26,392 nucleotides of DNA from Planococcaceae bacterium UBA3378 (GTDB taxonomy: Bacteria; Bacillota; Bacilli; Bacillales_A; Planococcaceae). Below, one piece after another: positions 8,317 to 15,408 of the stretch (position 1 is its first letter; every line of letters begins with the position of its first letter). A program made the translations under genes and the position numbers. The stretch is taken from contig DEQA01000305.1 in assembly GCA_002359075.1 (NCBI GenBank), forward strand, positions 6,586 to 32,977, in the 5' to 3' direction. The notes beneath the pieces were generated by a model. It was given only the letters and a program-made list of their open reading frames with translations. It was not told where the DNA came from and did not search any database.

Positions 8317-9108
8317 ATGGCAAAAATTAAAGTTGCAATTGCTGATGATAATCGTGATCTTGTGAAAATGATGGAGTCTTATTTTGACAACCATGAGGCG
8401 ATTGAGGTAATTTTCACAGCGTCAAATGGTAAAGTTTGTATTAAAATGTTAGAACAGTATCAGCCGGATGTTCTACTGTTGGATATCATTATGCCGCATC
8501 TTGACGGAATGGGCGTATTGGAAGCTATGTATAACGATGATCAATTAGCAGATATCCCTGTTATTATGCTCACTGCTTTTGGACAAGACGATGTAATGAA
8601 GATGGCCGTAAATTATGGCGCCTCTTACTTTATGCTAAAGCCATTCGAATTTGAACAGCTCGTACAGAAAATCCTGCATGTTACGGGAGCTAAAATGGAA
8701 GGGCCGAAAAGAAAAAGCATTCTGCAGCCCGTACAAAACCAGAAGATGGATCAGCGGCAGCTTGATACGACAATTACAGCCATTATAAAAGAAATCGGAG
8801 TGCCTGCTCATATTAAAGGCTATTCCTATCTGCGGGAAGCCATTCAAATGGTGTATTATGATATCGAATTACTGGGCTCCGTGACGAAAATTTTATATCC
8901 TGAAATAGCCAAAAAATTCAGTACAACACCTTCTCGTGTAGAGCGCGCGATCCGTCATGCAATTGAAGTAGCATGGAATCGAGGCAGCTATGAGACCATT
9001 TCCGAAATGTTCGGCTATACGGTGCATCATATGAAGTCGAAACCGACAAATAGTGAATTCATCGCGATGATTGCGGACAAGATCCGGATTGAGATGGTGG
9101 CGAGCTGA
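8317..9108 (+). CDS. spo0A: Sporulation master response regulator Spo0A
   Basis: Phosphorelay end-point transcription factor that commits the cell to sporulation. It has 263 residues, close to other Spo0A proteins. The receiver domain (about 1-125) has the acidic pair D10/D11, phosphoacceptor D56 (LLLDIIMPHLDG), the Thr in IMLTAFG and the Lys in MLKPFE. The C-terminal Spo0A DNA-binding domain (about 150-263) contains HIKGYSYLREAI and the recognition helix region SRVERAIRHAIEVAWNRG. ATG 8317 is preceded by AGGGGG (8304-8309) at 7 nt. It sits in the conserved spoIVB-spo0A order with its own control region. No terminator follows directly, so read-through into the small downstream ORF is possible. 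Confidence 0.98.
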   Translation: MAKIKVAIADDNRDLVKMMESYFDNHEAIEVIFTASNGKVCIKMLEQYQPDVLLLDIIMPHLDGMGVLEAMYNDDQLADIPVIMLTAFGQDDVMKMAVNYGASYFMLKPFEFEQLVQKILHVTGAKMEGPKRKSILQPVQNQKMDQRQLDTTITAIIKEIGVPAHIKGYSYLREAIQMVYYDIELLGSVTKILYPEIAKKFSTTPSRVERAIRHAIEVAWNRGSYETISEMFGYTVHHMKSKPTNSEFIAMIADKIRIEMVAS

Positions 9109-9209
9109 ACTCAATAGTTTAACAGCGTGGGGATCTGGTTAAAAACATATTAAAGTGATTCGTGCATAATTCTTGTTTCATCTTGGACACTTCTCTAGGA
9201 GGGATTGGA

Positions 9210-9446
9210 TTGAATACAGGCGGCTTATTACGTGCATTTGATTTGGCAAAGCATCATAAAATGGATATTCGAACTTTCACCAATATCCAGCGCATCGTAC
9301 AAGATGAAGTGGATTGTCAAGGTCTTGTAGCGGATGAAATTACGGAGCAAATTATCATGTATTTACGATATTGTAAAGCAGCGATGTTGGATATTACCAC
9401 CGTGCAAGACTTAAAACGAGAAATTACGATAATAGAACACCAATAA
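9210..9446 (+). CDS. Hypothetical 78-residue protein downstream of spo0A (TTG start)
   Basis: I do not recognise this protein. The frame is open from a GTG at 9162, but AGGAGGG (9197-9203) sits 6 nt before TTG 9210, giving a 78-residue product beginning with the initiator TTG and then NTGGLLRAFDLAKHHK. It is soluble-looking and mostly helical by eye. It has three Met, two Cys (in DCQG and RYCKAA), alternating acidic and basic residues, no membrane segment, no signal peptide and no obvious metal or DNA-binding motif. It lies 101 nt after spo0A on the same strand and is followed by a hairpin at 9481-9528. The excellent ribosome binding site and ordinary composition support a real gene. A role in sporulation would be speculation based on position only. 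Confidence 0.6.
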   Translation: MNTGGLLRAFDLAKHHKMDIRTFTNIQRIVQDEVDCQGLVADEITEQIIMYLRYCKAAMLDITTVQDLKREITIIEHQ

Positions 9447-9480
9447 TATGAAAGATCCAAATAGGTTTAATATATGTAAC

Positions 9481-9535
9481 AGGGGGTAAATGTAGAATAG
9501 CAAGCTATCTTGATATGTTTTACCTCCTTTCTTTA
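9481..9535 (+). terminator. Hairpin after the small ORF, probable terminator
   Basis: The arms AGGGGGTAAA (9481-9490) and TTTACCTCCT (9519-9528) pair over 10 bp with one G-T. The 28-nt loop can fold further (CAAG with CTTG inside), and a T-rich tail follows. It begins 35 nt after the ORF stop. The right arm is T-rich rather than a classical T-run, so termination efficiency is uncertain. Confidence 0.5.
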
Positions 9536-9570
9536 TATTGTTTATGTCAAATTGCTGATATAAACATTTT

Positions 9571-9600
9571 AGCGCCCGCTTTCAGTGGAGCGCTCTTTTT
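9571..9600 (+). terminator. Probable Rho-independent terminator in the gap before fapA
   Basis: AGCGCCCGCT (9571-9580) pairs with AGTGGAGCGCT (9584-9594-ish) through 10 pairs with one bulged A and one G-T. The loop is TTC, and a CTTTTT tail follows at 9595-9600. It lies about 45 nt beyond the previous hairpin, with no ORF between them. Confidence 0.6.
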
Positions 9601-9822
9601 GATTTTAGCGGAAATTATTTTTGGGTAGTCATGAAAAAGTCTATTACTTTTGTACTTGAAGAAAATTTTTAGCAAATGAAAATGTTTTTTAGTACGTCGA
9701 AAGGTTTAAAAAAGAAAGGGAATAAATAAGGAAAAAGCAATATGTTCAGAAAATTGTAGTTTATTTCTAAACAAACCTTTTTTGTTTGTATATACTACTC
9801 TATAAGGGAAAGGAGGATTCTT

Positions 9823-11388
9823 GTGCACATATATAAAAATGACTATTTCGAAATTACTGAAAAAAATGAAAAAATATACTTATTGACTGCTCAATCAGGA
9901 TTCCCTCTTAAGGAATTTGACGGCATTCTACGTAATTTTCCTCGTATAAAATTAACAAATTTTGCGCTTTTAAAAAATAACCTAACGAAGGCAGGTAGTG
10001 ACCCGGTAGTAGTTGGACAGTGGCTTCCACAGATTGAAATTGAAGTTTCCCCAGATAAAATGACAGCCTCTCTCTTTATTAATGAAACAGTAGAATATAT
10101 CCGCTCTCACAAGGACGAATTGGCTAGTGAAGTAAACAAGCTATTACAGGACAAACGAATTATTCATGGTATTTTACCCCTACATACAGATAAGCTGATC
10201 CCGGCAAAGGCAATATTAATTGCCCAAGGTACGCCTCCTATAAAGGGAGCAGATGCACAAATTACTTATTTAGAAGTTCCGGAACGGAAACCCGTTATTC
10301 GTGAAGATGGAAAAGCAGACTATTATGATATGAACTTTATTCATGAAATTCAAGAAGGAACTTGGCTAGGCGAAAAAATCCCGCCTCAGCCAGGTATTGA
10401 TGGCATGACGATTTATGGAGAGAACATTTCCGCACCGCCTGGAAGGGATGCTAGTTTGAAATACGACCGAAAATCGGCATATGAGGTGGAAGAAGAGGGG
10501 AAAATAGTCTTACGGTCACGTATCGGTGGGGTACTTGAACATACTCAGGGACAAATTTCTGTCAATCACCATCTTCCGATTAACGGAGATGTCGGAATAG
10601 AAACAGGTAATATAGATTTTGACGGATCCATTAGTATCCGCGGAACGATTCAGTCCGGCTATGCTGTGATCGCCAAGGGAGATATTTCAATTGAAGGGCC
10701 GGAAGGTGTTTCGGGAGCAAAGCTGATCAAGTCGAGTGAGGGGGATATTTATATTCGAGGAGGGATTTTTGGCCTAGGGGAAACACGTGTAGAAGCAGGC
10801 GGCAATATTTTTGTGAAGCATGTGAATGAAGCCAATTTATCAGCAGGAGAGAGTATAAGTATTGGATTTTATGCAATCGGTTCCAATTTAAAAGCCACTT
10901 CCATTCTGGTAGATGAACGAAAAGGGAAGATTATCGGAGGAAAGGCAGTAGCAAAAAAAGAAATTCTCACTTCGATAGCTGGAAATCGTCTGGAAAGGCG
11001 TACTGAGCTGATCGTTAATAGCGTGAATAAAGAAGAAGCATATGCACATATTCAAGAGAAAGCTGCTTATTTAAAAGATTTGTATAAAGAAATCACGAAA
11101 CTTGAAGCTCAGGTCTACCGGCTGGATGAGCTCCGTTTGAATTCACAGCAGCTGGCTGCTTTAGAGCAGGTAAAGCAAAATTTGCAGCACCGGCAGGAGG
11201 AAGCTGCATATATTGATCAGGAAATTAAACAGATGATGAATGATTTGCGAAATGTAGGGAAAGAGGAAATTGTCGTAACGAAAACAGCTTACCCTGGAAC
11301 GTTTATCCAAATTGGCAGAAAGGCTTCTATTCTGTCAAAAGAGACAAACGGCAAATTTCTACTGGAGTTTGGAGAGTTGAATGTATAA
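9823..11388 (+). CDS. fapA: FapA-like protein (DUF342, polymer-forming beta-helix)
   Basis: Member of the DUF342/FapA family, often named 'flagellar assembly protein A' after a Vibrio homologue; its role in Gram-positives is not settled. The 521-residue protein has an N-terminal region of no clear domain (1-90), then the DUF342 core with ILPLHTDKLIPAKAILIAQGTPPIKGADA and GEKIPPQPGIDGMTIYGENI. A Gly-rich repeated beta-helix follows (about 225-390: NGDVGIETGNIDFDGSISI, GAKLIKSSEGDIYIRGG), then a predicted coiled coil (about 405-470) and a short C-terminal domain. The start is GTG with AGGAGG (9811-9816) 6 nt upstream. The stop overlaps the next ATG (TAATG), so the phosphodiesterase is co-translated. 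No flagellar gene is nearby. Confidence 0.85.
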   Translation: MHIYKNDYFEITEKNEKIYLLTAQSGFPLKEFDGILRNFPRIKLTNFALLKNNLTKAGSDPVVVGQWLPQIEIEVSPDKMTASLFINETVEYIRSHKDELASEVNKLLQDKRIIHGILPLHTDKLIPAKAILIAQGTPPIKGADAQITYLEVPERKPVIREDGKADYYDMNFIHEIQEGTWLGEKIPPQPGIDGMTIYGENISAPPGRDASLKYDRKSAYEVEEEGKIVLRSRIGGVLEHTQGQISVNHHLPINGDVGIETGNIDFDGSISIRGTIQSGYAVIAKGDISIEGPEGVSGAKLIKSSEGDIYIRGGIFGLGETRVEAGGNIFVKHVNEANLSAGESISIGFYAIGSNLKATSILVDERKGKIIGGKAVAKKEILTSIAGNRLERRTELIVNSVNKEEAYAHIQEKAAYLKDLYKEITKLEAQVYRLDELRLNSQQLAALEQVKQNLQHRQEEAAYIDQEIKQMMNDLRNVGKEEIVVTKTAYPGTFIQIGRKASILSKETNGKFLLEFGELNV

Positions 11389-12122
11389 TGATAAATATCC
11401 CGGTATACGCGCATCGAGGTGCCTCTGCATATGTACTGGAAAATAGTATGGAGGCTTTTGAAAAAGCTATTGCCTTACATGCAGACGGCATTGAGCTGGA
11501 TGTCCAATGCTCAAAAGATGGTACAGTATTTGTGTACCACGATTTGAACTTAAAAAGACTGACAGGAGTCGATAAATTCATCCATGAATGCACGGATGAA
11601 GAGCTCTATCATTTTAGAATTGGCAGAAGGTCTTTTTTCCGCTTCTTCGGCAATAAACACATTCCGACATTTGAAAAAGTGCTTGAGTGGGCAATTAAGC
11701 ATAATGTGAAGCTGAATATCGAGCTGAAAGAATCATTGATCGATAATCTAGAGCCGCTGATTCAGCTATTAAACAACTATAACCTTCCTGAGGGAAGTCA
11801 TGTATCTTCCTTTCATGATATCTTGCTGCAAAAGATGAAAAAGGCATGTCCTCAGGTGGAAACGGCCATTATCATTACGCGGAAATTTGAGTGGTCAGCT
11901 CTGGAGGCCATGCAGCACATTGATGCGGTGCATGCGCATAAAAGATATTATAAGCCGCGTTTTCTGCAAATCTGCGAAGAAGCTAAAAAACCGATGCGCT
12001 TTTATGCCATCGATGGAAAAGAAGCTTTCCTGCAACGGCCACATCCGATTGTTGTCGGGTGGATTACAGATTACCCGGACCGGCTTGCCGGAAAGAGGAT
12101 GAAACGGAAAAAAGAGGTGTAA
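11388..12122 (+). CDS. yqiK: Glycerophosphodiester phosphodiesterase (GDPD/UgpQ-like, YqiK position)
   Basis: Cytoplasmic-type GDPD, expected to hydrolyse glycerophosphodiesters to glycerol 3-phosphate and an alcohol. The 244-residue TIM-barrel protein has the family's catalytic set: H9-R10 (AHRGAS), E18 (LENSMEAF), E36/D38 (GIELDVQ) and H51 (VYHDLNLKRLTG). Other family features are KLNIELKE and VGWITDYPD near the end. No signal peptide is seen, unlike secreted GlpQ. It starts within the fapA stop (TAATG) with GGAGAG upstream. B. subtilis yqiK occupies the same neighbourhood, upstream of yqzF; the symbol is given on position and family only, and the substrate is unknown. Confidence 0.88.
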   Translation: MINIPVYAHRGASAYVLENSMEAFEKAIALHADGIELDVQCSKDGTVFVYHDLNLKRLTGVDKFIHECTDEELYHFRIGRRSFFRFFGNKHIPTFEKVLEWAIKHNVKLNIELKESLIDNLEPLIQLLNNYNLPEGSHVSSFHDILLQKMKKACPQVETAIIITRKFEWSALEAMQHIDAVHAHKRYYKPRFLQICEEAKKPMRFYAIDGKEAFLQRPHPIVVGWITDYPDRLAGKRMKRKKEV

Positions 12123-12146
12123 CCAGTTTGACGGTTACACCTCTTT
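12103..12146. terminator. Shared convergent terminator between the GDPD gene and DUF2627 gene
   Basis: A perfect 14-bp stem (12111-12124 with 12133-12146) with an 8-nt loop. The left arm contains the last codons and stop of the plus-strand GDPD gene. The right arm contains the stop of the minus-strand DUF2627 gene. A run of A before the left arm gives seven T on the minus strand, so it is a classical terminator for the minus gene; on the plus strand only three T follow. Confidence 0.85.
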
Positions 12147-12404
12147 ACGTTCTTCTGTAACAGTAACGGGATTTTTTTGCCACCGCGCAGCAACTTTCCC
12201 CTTTTTACGATCACGGTGAAGCAGAAAACCTGCAAAAAAGCCAAATCCGGCAAGGAAAAAGATGATGCCAACAATAAATTGGAGCCAAAGCCATGGGAAA
12301 GGAAACAGCAAATTACTAAATAACGTATCACGCATGAACTTAATGCCCGCAGCTGCCATCAAGCCGGGAATAAGTAGTACGATAAACGCTGCCATACGAG
12401 CCAT
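12135..12404 (-). CDS. yqzF: DUF2627 membrane protein (YqzF-like)
   Basis: Small integral membrane protein of unknown function. It has 89 residues with two hydrophobic helices, about residues 5-22 (AAFIVLLIPGLMAAAG) and about 38-63 (WLWLQFIVGIIFFLAGFGFFAGFLL). A basic cytoplasmic-looking tail (HRDRKKGKVAARWQ) follows. The ATG has AGGAGGT on the minus strand 7-13 nt upstream, and a good sigma-A promoter lies at 12430-12457. The short DUF2627 family occurs next to the bkd region in Bacillus (yqzF), as here. It is transcribed against the GDPD gene and divergently from leucine dehydrogenase. Confidence 0.85.
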   Translation of the reverse strand: MARMAAFIVLLIPGLMAAAGIKFMRDTLFSNLLFPFPWLWLQFIVGIIFFLAGFGFFAGFLLHRDRKKGKVAARWQKNPVTVTEERKEV

Positions 12405-12429
12405 AAGGAAACCTCCTAATCATATACTT

Positions 12430-12457
12430 ATTGTACAATGACACATTGGAAAGTCAA
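12430..12457 (-). promoter_or_regulatory. Sigma-A promoter for the DUF2627 gene
   Basis: Read on the minus strand: TTGACT (12457-12452), a 16-bp spacer, and TACAAT (12435-12430), ending about 25 nt before the DUF2627 start. Both hexamers are 5/6 matches to consensus. Confidence 0.65.
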
Positions 12458-12611
12458 GAATGCACCTGCTAATAACATGGAAAGTTAATAGTTAGATATT
12501 TTATAAAAGTATGAATATTCTTAATAAAAGCGAGGCGTGTTTTTTTAGTTGCGTTCTACTCAAATAGAAAGTATTGTAAATTTATAGGGTGAATTATTAT
12601 TGTGTGTCAAA

Positions 12612-12669
12612 TATAATGATCACTTTTAGTAGAAAAAAACAAGTTTTAAGAGAAAAAACGTTCTTAAAA
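12612..12669 (+). promoter_or_regulatory. Leucine dehydrogenase leader: -10 element and inverted repeat
   Basis: A perfect TATAAT (12612-12617) has no convincing -35 at 16-18 bp, which may mean an activator is needed or that it is a chance AT-rich match. Downstream, TTTTAAGA (12644-12651) and TCTTAAAA (12662-12669) form a perfect 8-bp inverted repeat with a 10-nt centre. It lies between the putative transcript start and the AAGGGG ribosome binding site (about 12673-12678). It could be an operator or an RNA hairpin close to the RBS. No sigma-54 -24/-12 element is seen, although B. subtilis bkd uses sigma-54 with BkdR. Confidence 0.4.
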
Positions 12670-12688
12670 GAGAAAGGGGATATAGGTT

Positions 12689-13783
12689 ATGGAGATTTTT
12701 AAATACATGGAAAAATATGATTATGAACAACTTATCATGTGCCAAGATAAAGAATCGGGGTTAAAGGCAATAATCGCTATTCATGATACTACATTAGGTC
12801 CGGCTTTAGGGGGATGCCGTATGTGGACTTATGCTTCAGAGGAACAGGCGATTGAGGATGCACTGCGACTTGCCAGAGGGATGACTTATAAAAATGCGGC
12901 TGCCGGTTTGAATCTCGGCGGCGGAAAAACAGTGATCATTGGTGATCCGTTCAAAGATAAGAACGAAGAAATGTTCCGTGCATTAGGCCGGTTCATTCAA
13001 GGATTGAATGGCCGCTATATTACGGCTGAAGATGTCGGGACAACAGTTTCCGATATGGATATAATTCATGAAGAGACAAATTTTGTAACAGGTATTTCGC
13101 CGGCATTCGGTTCTTCAGGCAACCCTTCTCCTATTACAGCATATGGTGTGTATTTAGGAATGAAGGCTGCAGCAAAGGAAGCATTTGGGGAAGAAAGCCT
13201 GAAAGGGAAAAAGATAGCGGTTCAAGGATTAGGAAACGTAGCGTACACATTATGTGAATACCTCCATAAAGACGGAGCACAGTTAATCGTAACAGATATC
13301 AACGAAAAAGCGGTTGATCGGGTAGTGGAAAACTTCGGTGCCACAGCTGTTGCACCTGATGAAATTTATAAGCAGGAAGCAGATATTTTTGCACCATGTG
13401 CATTAGGCGCTATTATTAATGATGAGACAATTCCCCAATTAAAAGCTAAAGTAATTGCAGGATCTGCAAACAACCAGCTTCAGGAATCACGGCATGGCCA
13501 AATATTGCATGAAAAAGGAATTTTATATGCACCTGATTATGTGATTAATGCCGGCGGTGTTATTAACGTAGCGGACGAACTATACGGCTATAACCATGAT
13601 CGTGCGATGAAGCGGGTGGAAACAATTTACGACAGCCTGACAAAAATCTTTGCGATTTCCAAAGAAGAGGATATTCCGACGTATGCGGCAGCCAACCGCT
13701 TAGCGGAGCAGCGTATCGCCCGGGTAGCAAAATCACGCAGCCAGTTTTTGAAAAATGAAAAAAACATTTTAAATGGCAGATAA
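12689..13783 (+). CDS. bcd: Leucine dehydrogenase
   Basis: NAD-dependent oxidative deamination of leucine, isoleucine and valine to their 2-oxo acids, or the reverse. It has 364 residues, the standard LeuDH length, with no truncation. The substrate and catalytic segment contains GPALGGCRMW, K68 (MTYKNAAAGLNLGGGK) and K80, the Lys pair of the amino acid dehydrogenase family. The Rossmann NAD domain follows: KIAVQGLGNVAYTLCEYL, then the D of VTDINEKAV. Late motifs are APCALGAIIND and GSANNQL. ATG 12689 is preceded by AAAGGGGATAT. It lies directly upstream of lpdV and supplies the substrates of the downstream dehydrogenase complex. ptb and buk, its neighbours in B. subtilis, are absent. Confidence 0.96.
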   Translation: MEIFKYMEKYDYEQLIMCQDKESGLKAIIAIHDTTLGPALGGCRMWTYASEEQAIEDALRLARGMTYKNAAAGLNLGGGKTVIIGDPFKDKNEEMFRALGRFIQGLNGRYITAEDVGTTVSDMDIIHEETNFVTGISPAFGSSGNPSPITAYGVYLGMKAAAKEAFGEESLKGKKIAVQGLGNVAYTLCEYLHKDGAQLIVTDINEKAVDRVVENFGATAVAPDEIYKQEADIFAPCALGAIINDETIPQLKAKVIAGSANNQLQESRHGQILHEKGILYAPDYVINAGGVINVADELYGYNHDRAMKRVETIYDSLTKIFAISKEEDIPTYAAANRLAEQRIARVAKSRSQFLKNEKNILNGR

Positions 13784-13809
13784 ATACGTGACATGTAGGT
13801 GAAAGTAAT

Positions 13810-13837
13810 GAGAAGGGGAGCATGGCTTCTCCTTCTC
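13810..13837 (+). other. Intercistronic hairpin between leucine dehydrogenase and lpdV
   Basis: An 11-bp stem (13810-13820 with 13827-13837, including two G-T pairs) with a 6-nt loop (CATGGC). No T-run follows; the lpdV ribosome binding site AAGGAGG comes 9 nt later. It looks like an mRNA stability or processing element, or a weak attenuator, rather than a full terminator. Confidence 0.5.
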
Positions 13838-13859
13838 CTATCTGTAAGGAGGTTCGTTT

Positions 13860-15275
13860 ATGGCAAAGGACTATGATGTAGTAATATTAGGTGGAGGAAC
13901 AGGCGGCTATGTAGCAGCGATCCGCGCCTCGCAATTAGGATTAAAGACAGCTGTAGTAGAACGCGATAAGCTGGGGGGCACTTGTCTACATAAAGGTTGT
14001 ATCCCGAGCAAGGCCCTGTTGAGAAGTGCAGAGGTATATGCTCAATCAAAAAATGCGGCTGATTATGGAATAGACGTAGGTGGCGTTACATTAAACTTTA
14101 CACAAGTACAGTCTAGGAAGAACGCGATTGTTGATCAGCTTTATAAAGGCGTTCAGCATTTAATGAAAAAAGGGAAAATCGATGTATACCATGGGACTGG
14201 AAGAATACTGGGGCCTTCTATTTTCTCTCCGATGCCTGGGACGATTTCTGTGGAAATGGAAGACGGCTCGGAAAACGAGATGCTTGTACCGGCCAATGTC
14301 ATTATTGCAACTGGTTCTAGGCCGCGGATGCTTGACGGCATTCCGGTAGATGGCCGCACTATTCTTACTTCAGATGATGCGTTACTGCTTGAAAACCTGC
14401 CAAAGTCCATCATTATTGTTGGTGGGGGAGTCATTGGTATAGAATGGGCATCTATGCTGGCGGATTTTGATGTGGAAGTAACAATACTCGAATATGGAAG
14501 CCGGATCCTTCCAACAGAAGATGAAGATATTTCCTCGGAAATAACGAAACTGCTGAAAAAACGCAATGTTCATATTGTAACGAATGCAAAAACAGATATT
14601 TCCACGCTTATATCTTCAGAAGAGAACGTGTCCATATCACTGGAAAACGGAGAAGTCTTTACAGCGGAGAAAATGCTCGTTTCCGTTGGCCGTACTGCCA
14701 ATATTGAAAATATCGGTATAGAAAATACTGAAATCGAAATTGAAAACGCTTGCATAAAAGTGAATGAAAACTATCAAACAAAAGAGAGTCATATATACGC
14801 CATTGGAGATGTGATCGGAGGGATGCAGCTGGCCCATGTCGCCTCCCATGAAGGAATCAAGGCGGTAGAACATATTGCCGGGATGAAGCAAGGCAGCCTA
14901 TGCTATGAAAACATTGCCCGTTGTGTCTATTCAAATCCGGAAGTAGCAAGTGTTGGCTTAACGGAACAGCAGGCAATGGAACGAGGTATTAAAATGAAAA
15001 TCGGTAAGTTCCCGTTTAAGGCTGTTGGTAAAGCACTTGTCCATGGAGATACAGAAGGCTTTGTGAAAATTGTGGCTGACGAGGAAACGAATGATGTACT
15101 GGGTGTCCATATTATCGGACCTCACGCTACCGATCTGATTTCTGAAGCAGCTCTTGGCATTTTCCTGAATGCTACACCGTGGGAAATCGGAGAGGCGATT
15201 CATCCTCACCCTTCCTTAAGCGAAGTCATTGGGGAAGCGGCTCTTGCTGTTGAAGGAAAAGCACTTCATTTTTAA
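13860..15275 (+). CDS. lpdV: Dihydrolipoyl dehydrogenase, E3 of the branched-chain keto acid dehydrogenase
   Basis: FAD disulfide oxidoreductase that reoxidises the dihydrolipoyl groups of BkdB and passes electrons to NAD. It has 471 residues. The FAD motif is ILGGGTGGYVAAIRA (about 9-23). The redox disulfide is C42/C47 in GGTCLHKGCIPSK. The NAD-binding motif is IIVGGGVIGIEWASMLADF, the FAD ribityl motif is IYAIGDVIGGMQLAHVA, and the C-terminal catalytic dyad is H450/E455 (HPHPSLSE). The GGTCLHKGCIPSKALL form fits Bacillus LpdV. A textbook AAGGAGG ribosome binding site precedes the ATG. Location before bkdAA supports assignment to the Bkd complex; service to other complexes cannot be excluded. 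Confidence 0.94.
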   Translation: MAKDYDVVILGGGTGGYVAAIRASQLGLKTAVVERDKLGGTCLHKGCIPSKALLRSAEVYAQSKNAADYGIDVGGVTLNFTQVQSRKNAIVDQLYKGVQHLMKKGKIDVYHGTGRILGPSIFSPMPGTISVEMEDGSENEMLVPANVIIATGSRPRMLDGIPVDGRTILTSDDALLLENLPKSIIIVGGGVIGIEWASMLADFDVEVTILEYGSRILPTEDEDISSEITKLLKKRNVHIVTNAKTDISTLISSEENVSISLENGEVFTAEKMLVSVGRTANIENIGIENTEIEIENACIKVNENYQTKESHIYAIGDVIGGMQLAHVASHEGIKAVEHIAGMKQGSLCYENIARCVYSNPEVASVGLTEQQAMERGIKMKIGKFPFKAVGKALVHGDTEGFVKIVADEETNDVLGVHIIGPHATDLISEAALGIFLNATPWEIGEAIHPHPSLSEVIGEAALAVEGKALHF

Positions 15276-15279
15276 CTAT

Positions 15280-15329
15280 TTTTAGCGGAAGCGTGCTTTA
15301 TTTACCGGCACGCTAAAAGTAGGTTTTTT
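15280..15329 (+). terminator. Probable terminator between lpdV and bkdAA
   Basis: TTTTAGCG (15280-15287) and CGCTAAAA (15311-15318) are perfectly complementary. An alternative inner pairing is AGCGTGC with GCACGCT. After GTAGG comes a run of six T (15324-15329). The loop is long and two folds compete, so it may be a partial terminator or attenuator. Confidence 0.5.
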
Positions 15330-15378
15330 CGATTGTACACCTGCTGCACCTAATAAAAGCTTTTTGTCAGCAAGAAGG

Positions 15379-15384
15379 TATAAT
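15379..15384 (+). promoter_or_regulatory. Candidate -10 element upstream of bkdAA
   Basis: A perfect TATAAT lies 25 nt before the bkdAA start and after the putative lpdV terminator. No good -35 is found at 16-18 bp (AAAGCT at 15356-15361). TTGTCA at 15364-15369 is too close to serve. It may be an activator-dependent promoter; AT-rich chance is possible. Confidence 0.35.
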
Positions 15385-15408
15385 TGATATAGGAAAGGGG
15401 ATGTTCGC

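Larger units (their letters stand above)
9447..9822. other. 376-bp gap between the small ORF and fapA
   Basis: I see no convincing gene on either strand. It holds two hairpins (9481-9528 and 9571-9595), an AT-rich stretch, a lone one-mismatch 0A-box-like CGTCGAA at 9695-9701, and a short inverted repeat (ACAAAC 9771-9776 with GTTTGT 9784-9789) just before fapA. TATACT at 9791-9796 could be a -10 for fapA, but no -35 fits. The distance and two terminator-like structures leave room for a small RNA, which is unproven. Confidence 0.5.

Noticed and set aside
9162..9209. GTG at 9162 as start of the small ORF after spo0A
   Set aside because: No ribosome binding site precedes it, while AGGAGGG is ideally placed before TTG 9210.
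9695..9701. 0A box upstream of fapA (CGTCGAA)
   Set aside because: It is a single one-mismatch site with no partner; expected by chance.
12515..12535. CodY box near the leucine dehydrogenase leader
   Set aside because: The best stretch (AATATTCTTAATAAA) has about five mismatches to the consensus, no better than chance in AT-rich sequence.
12531..12560. Sigma-54 promoter upstream of leucine dehydrogenase (GGCGTG ... TTGCG)
   Set aside because: The GG-to-GC distance is about 6 bp longer than the fixed -24/-12 spacing.
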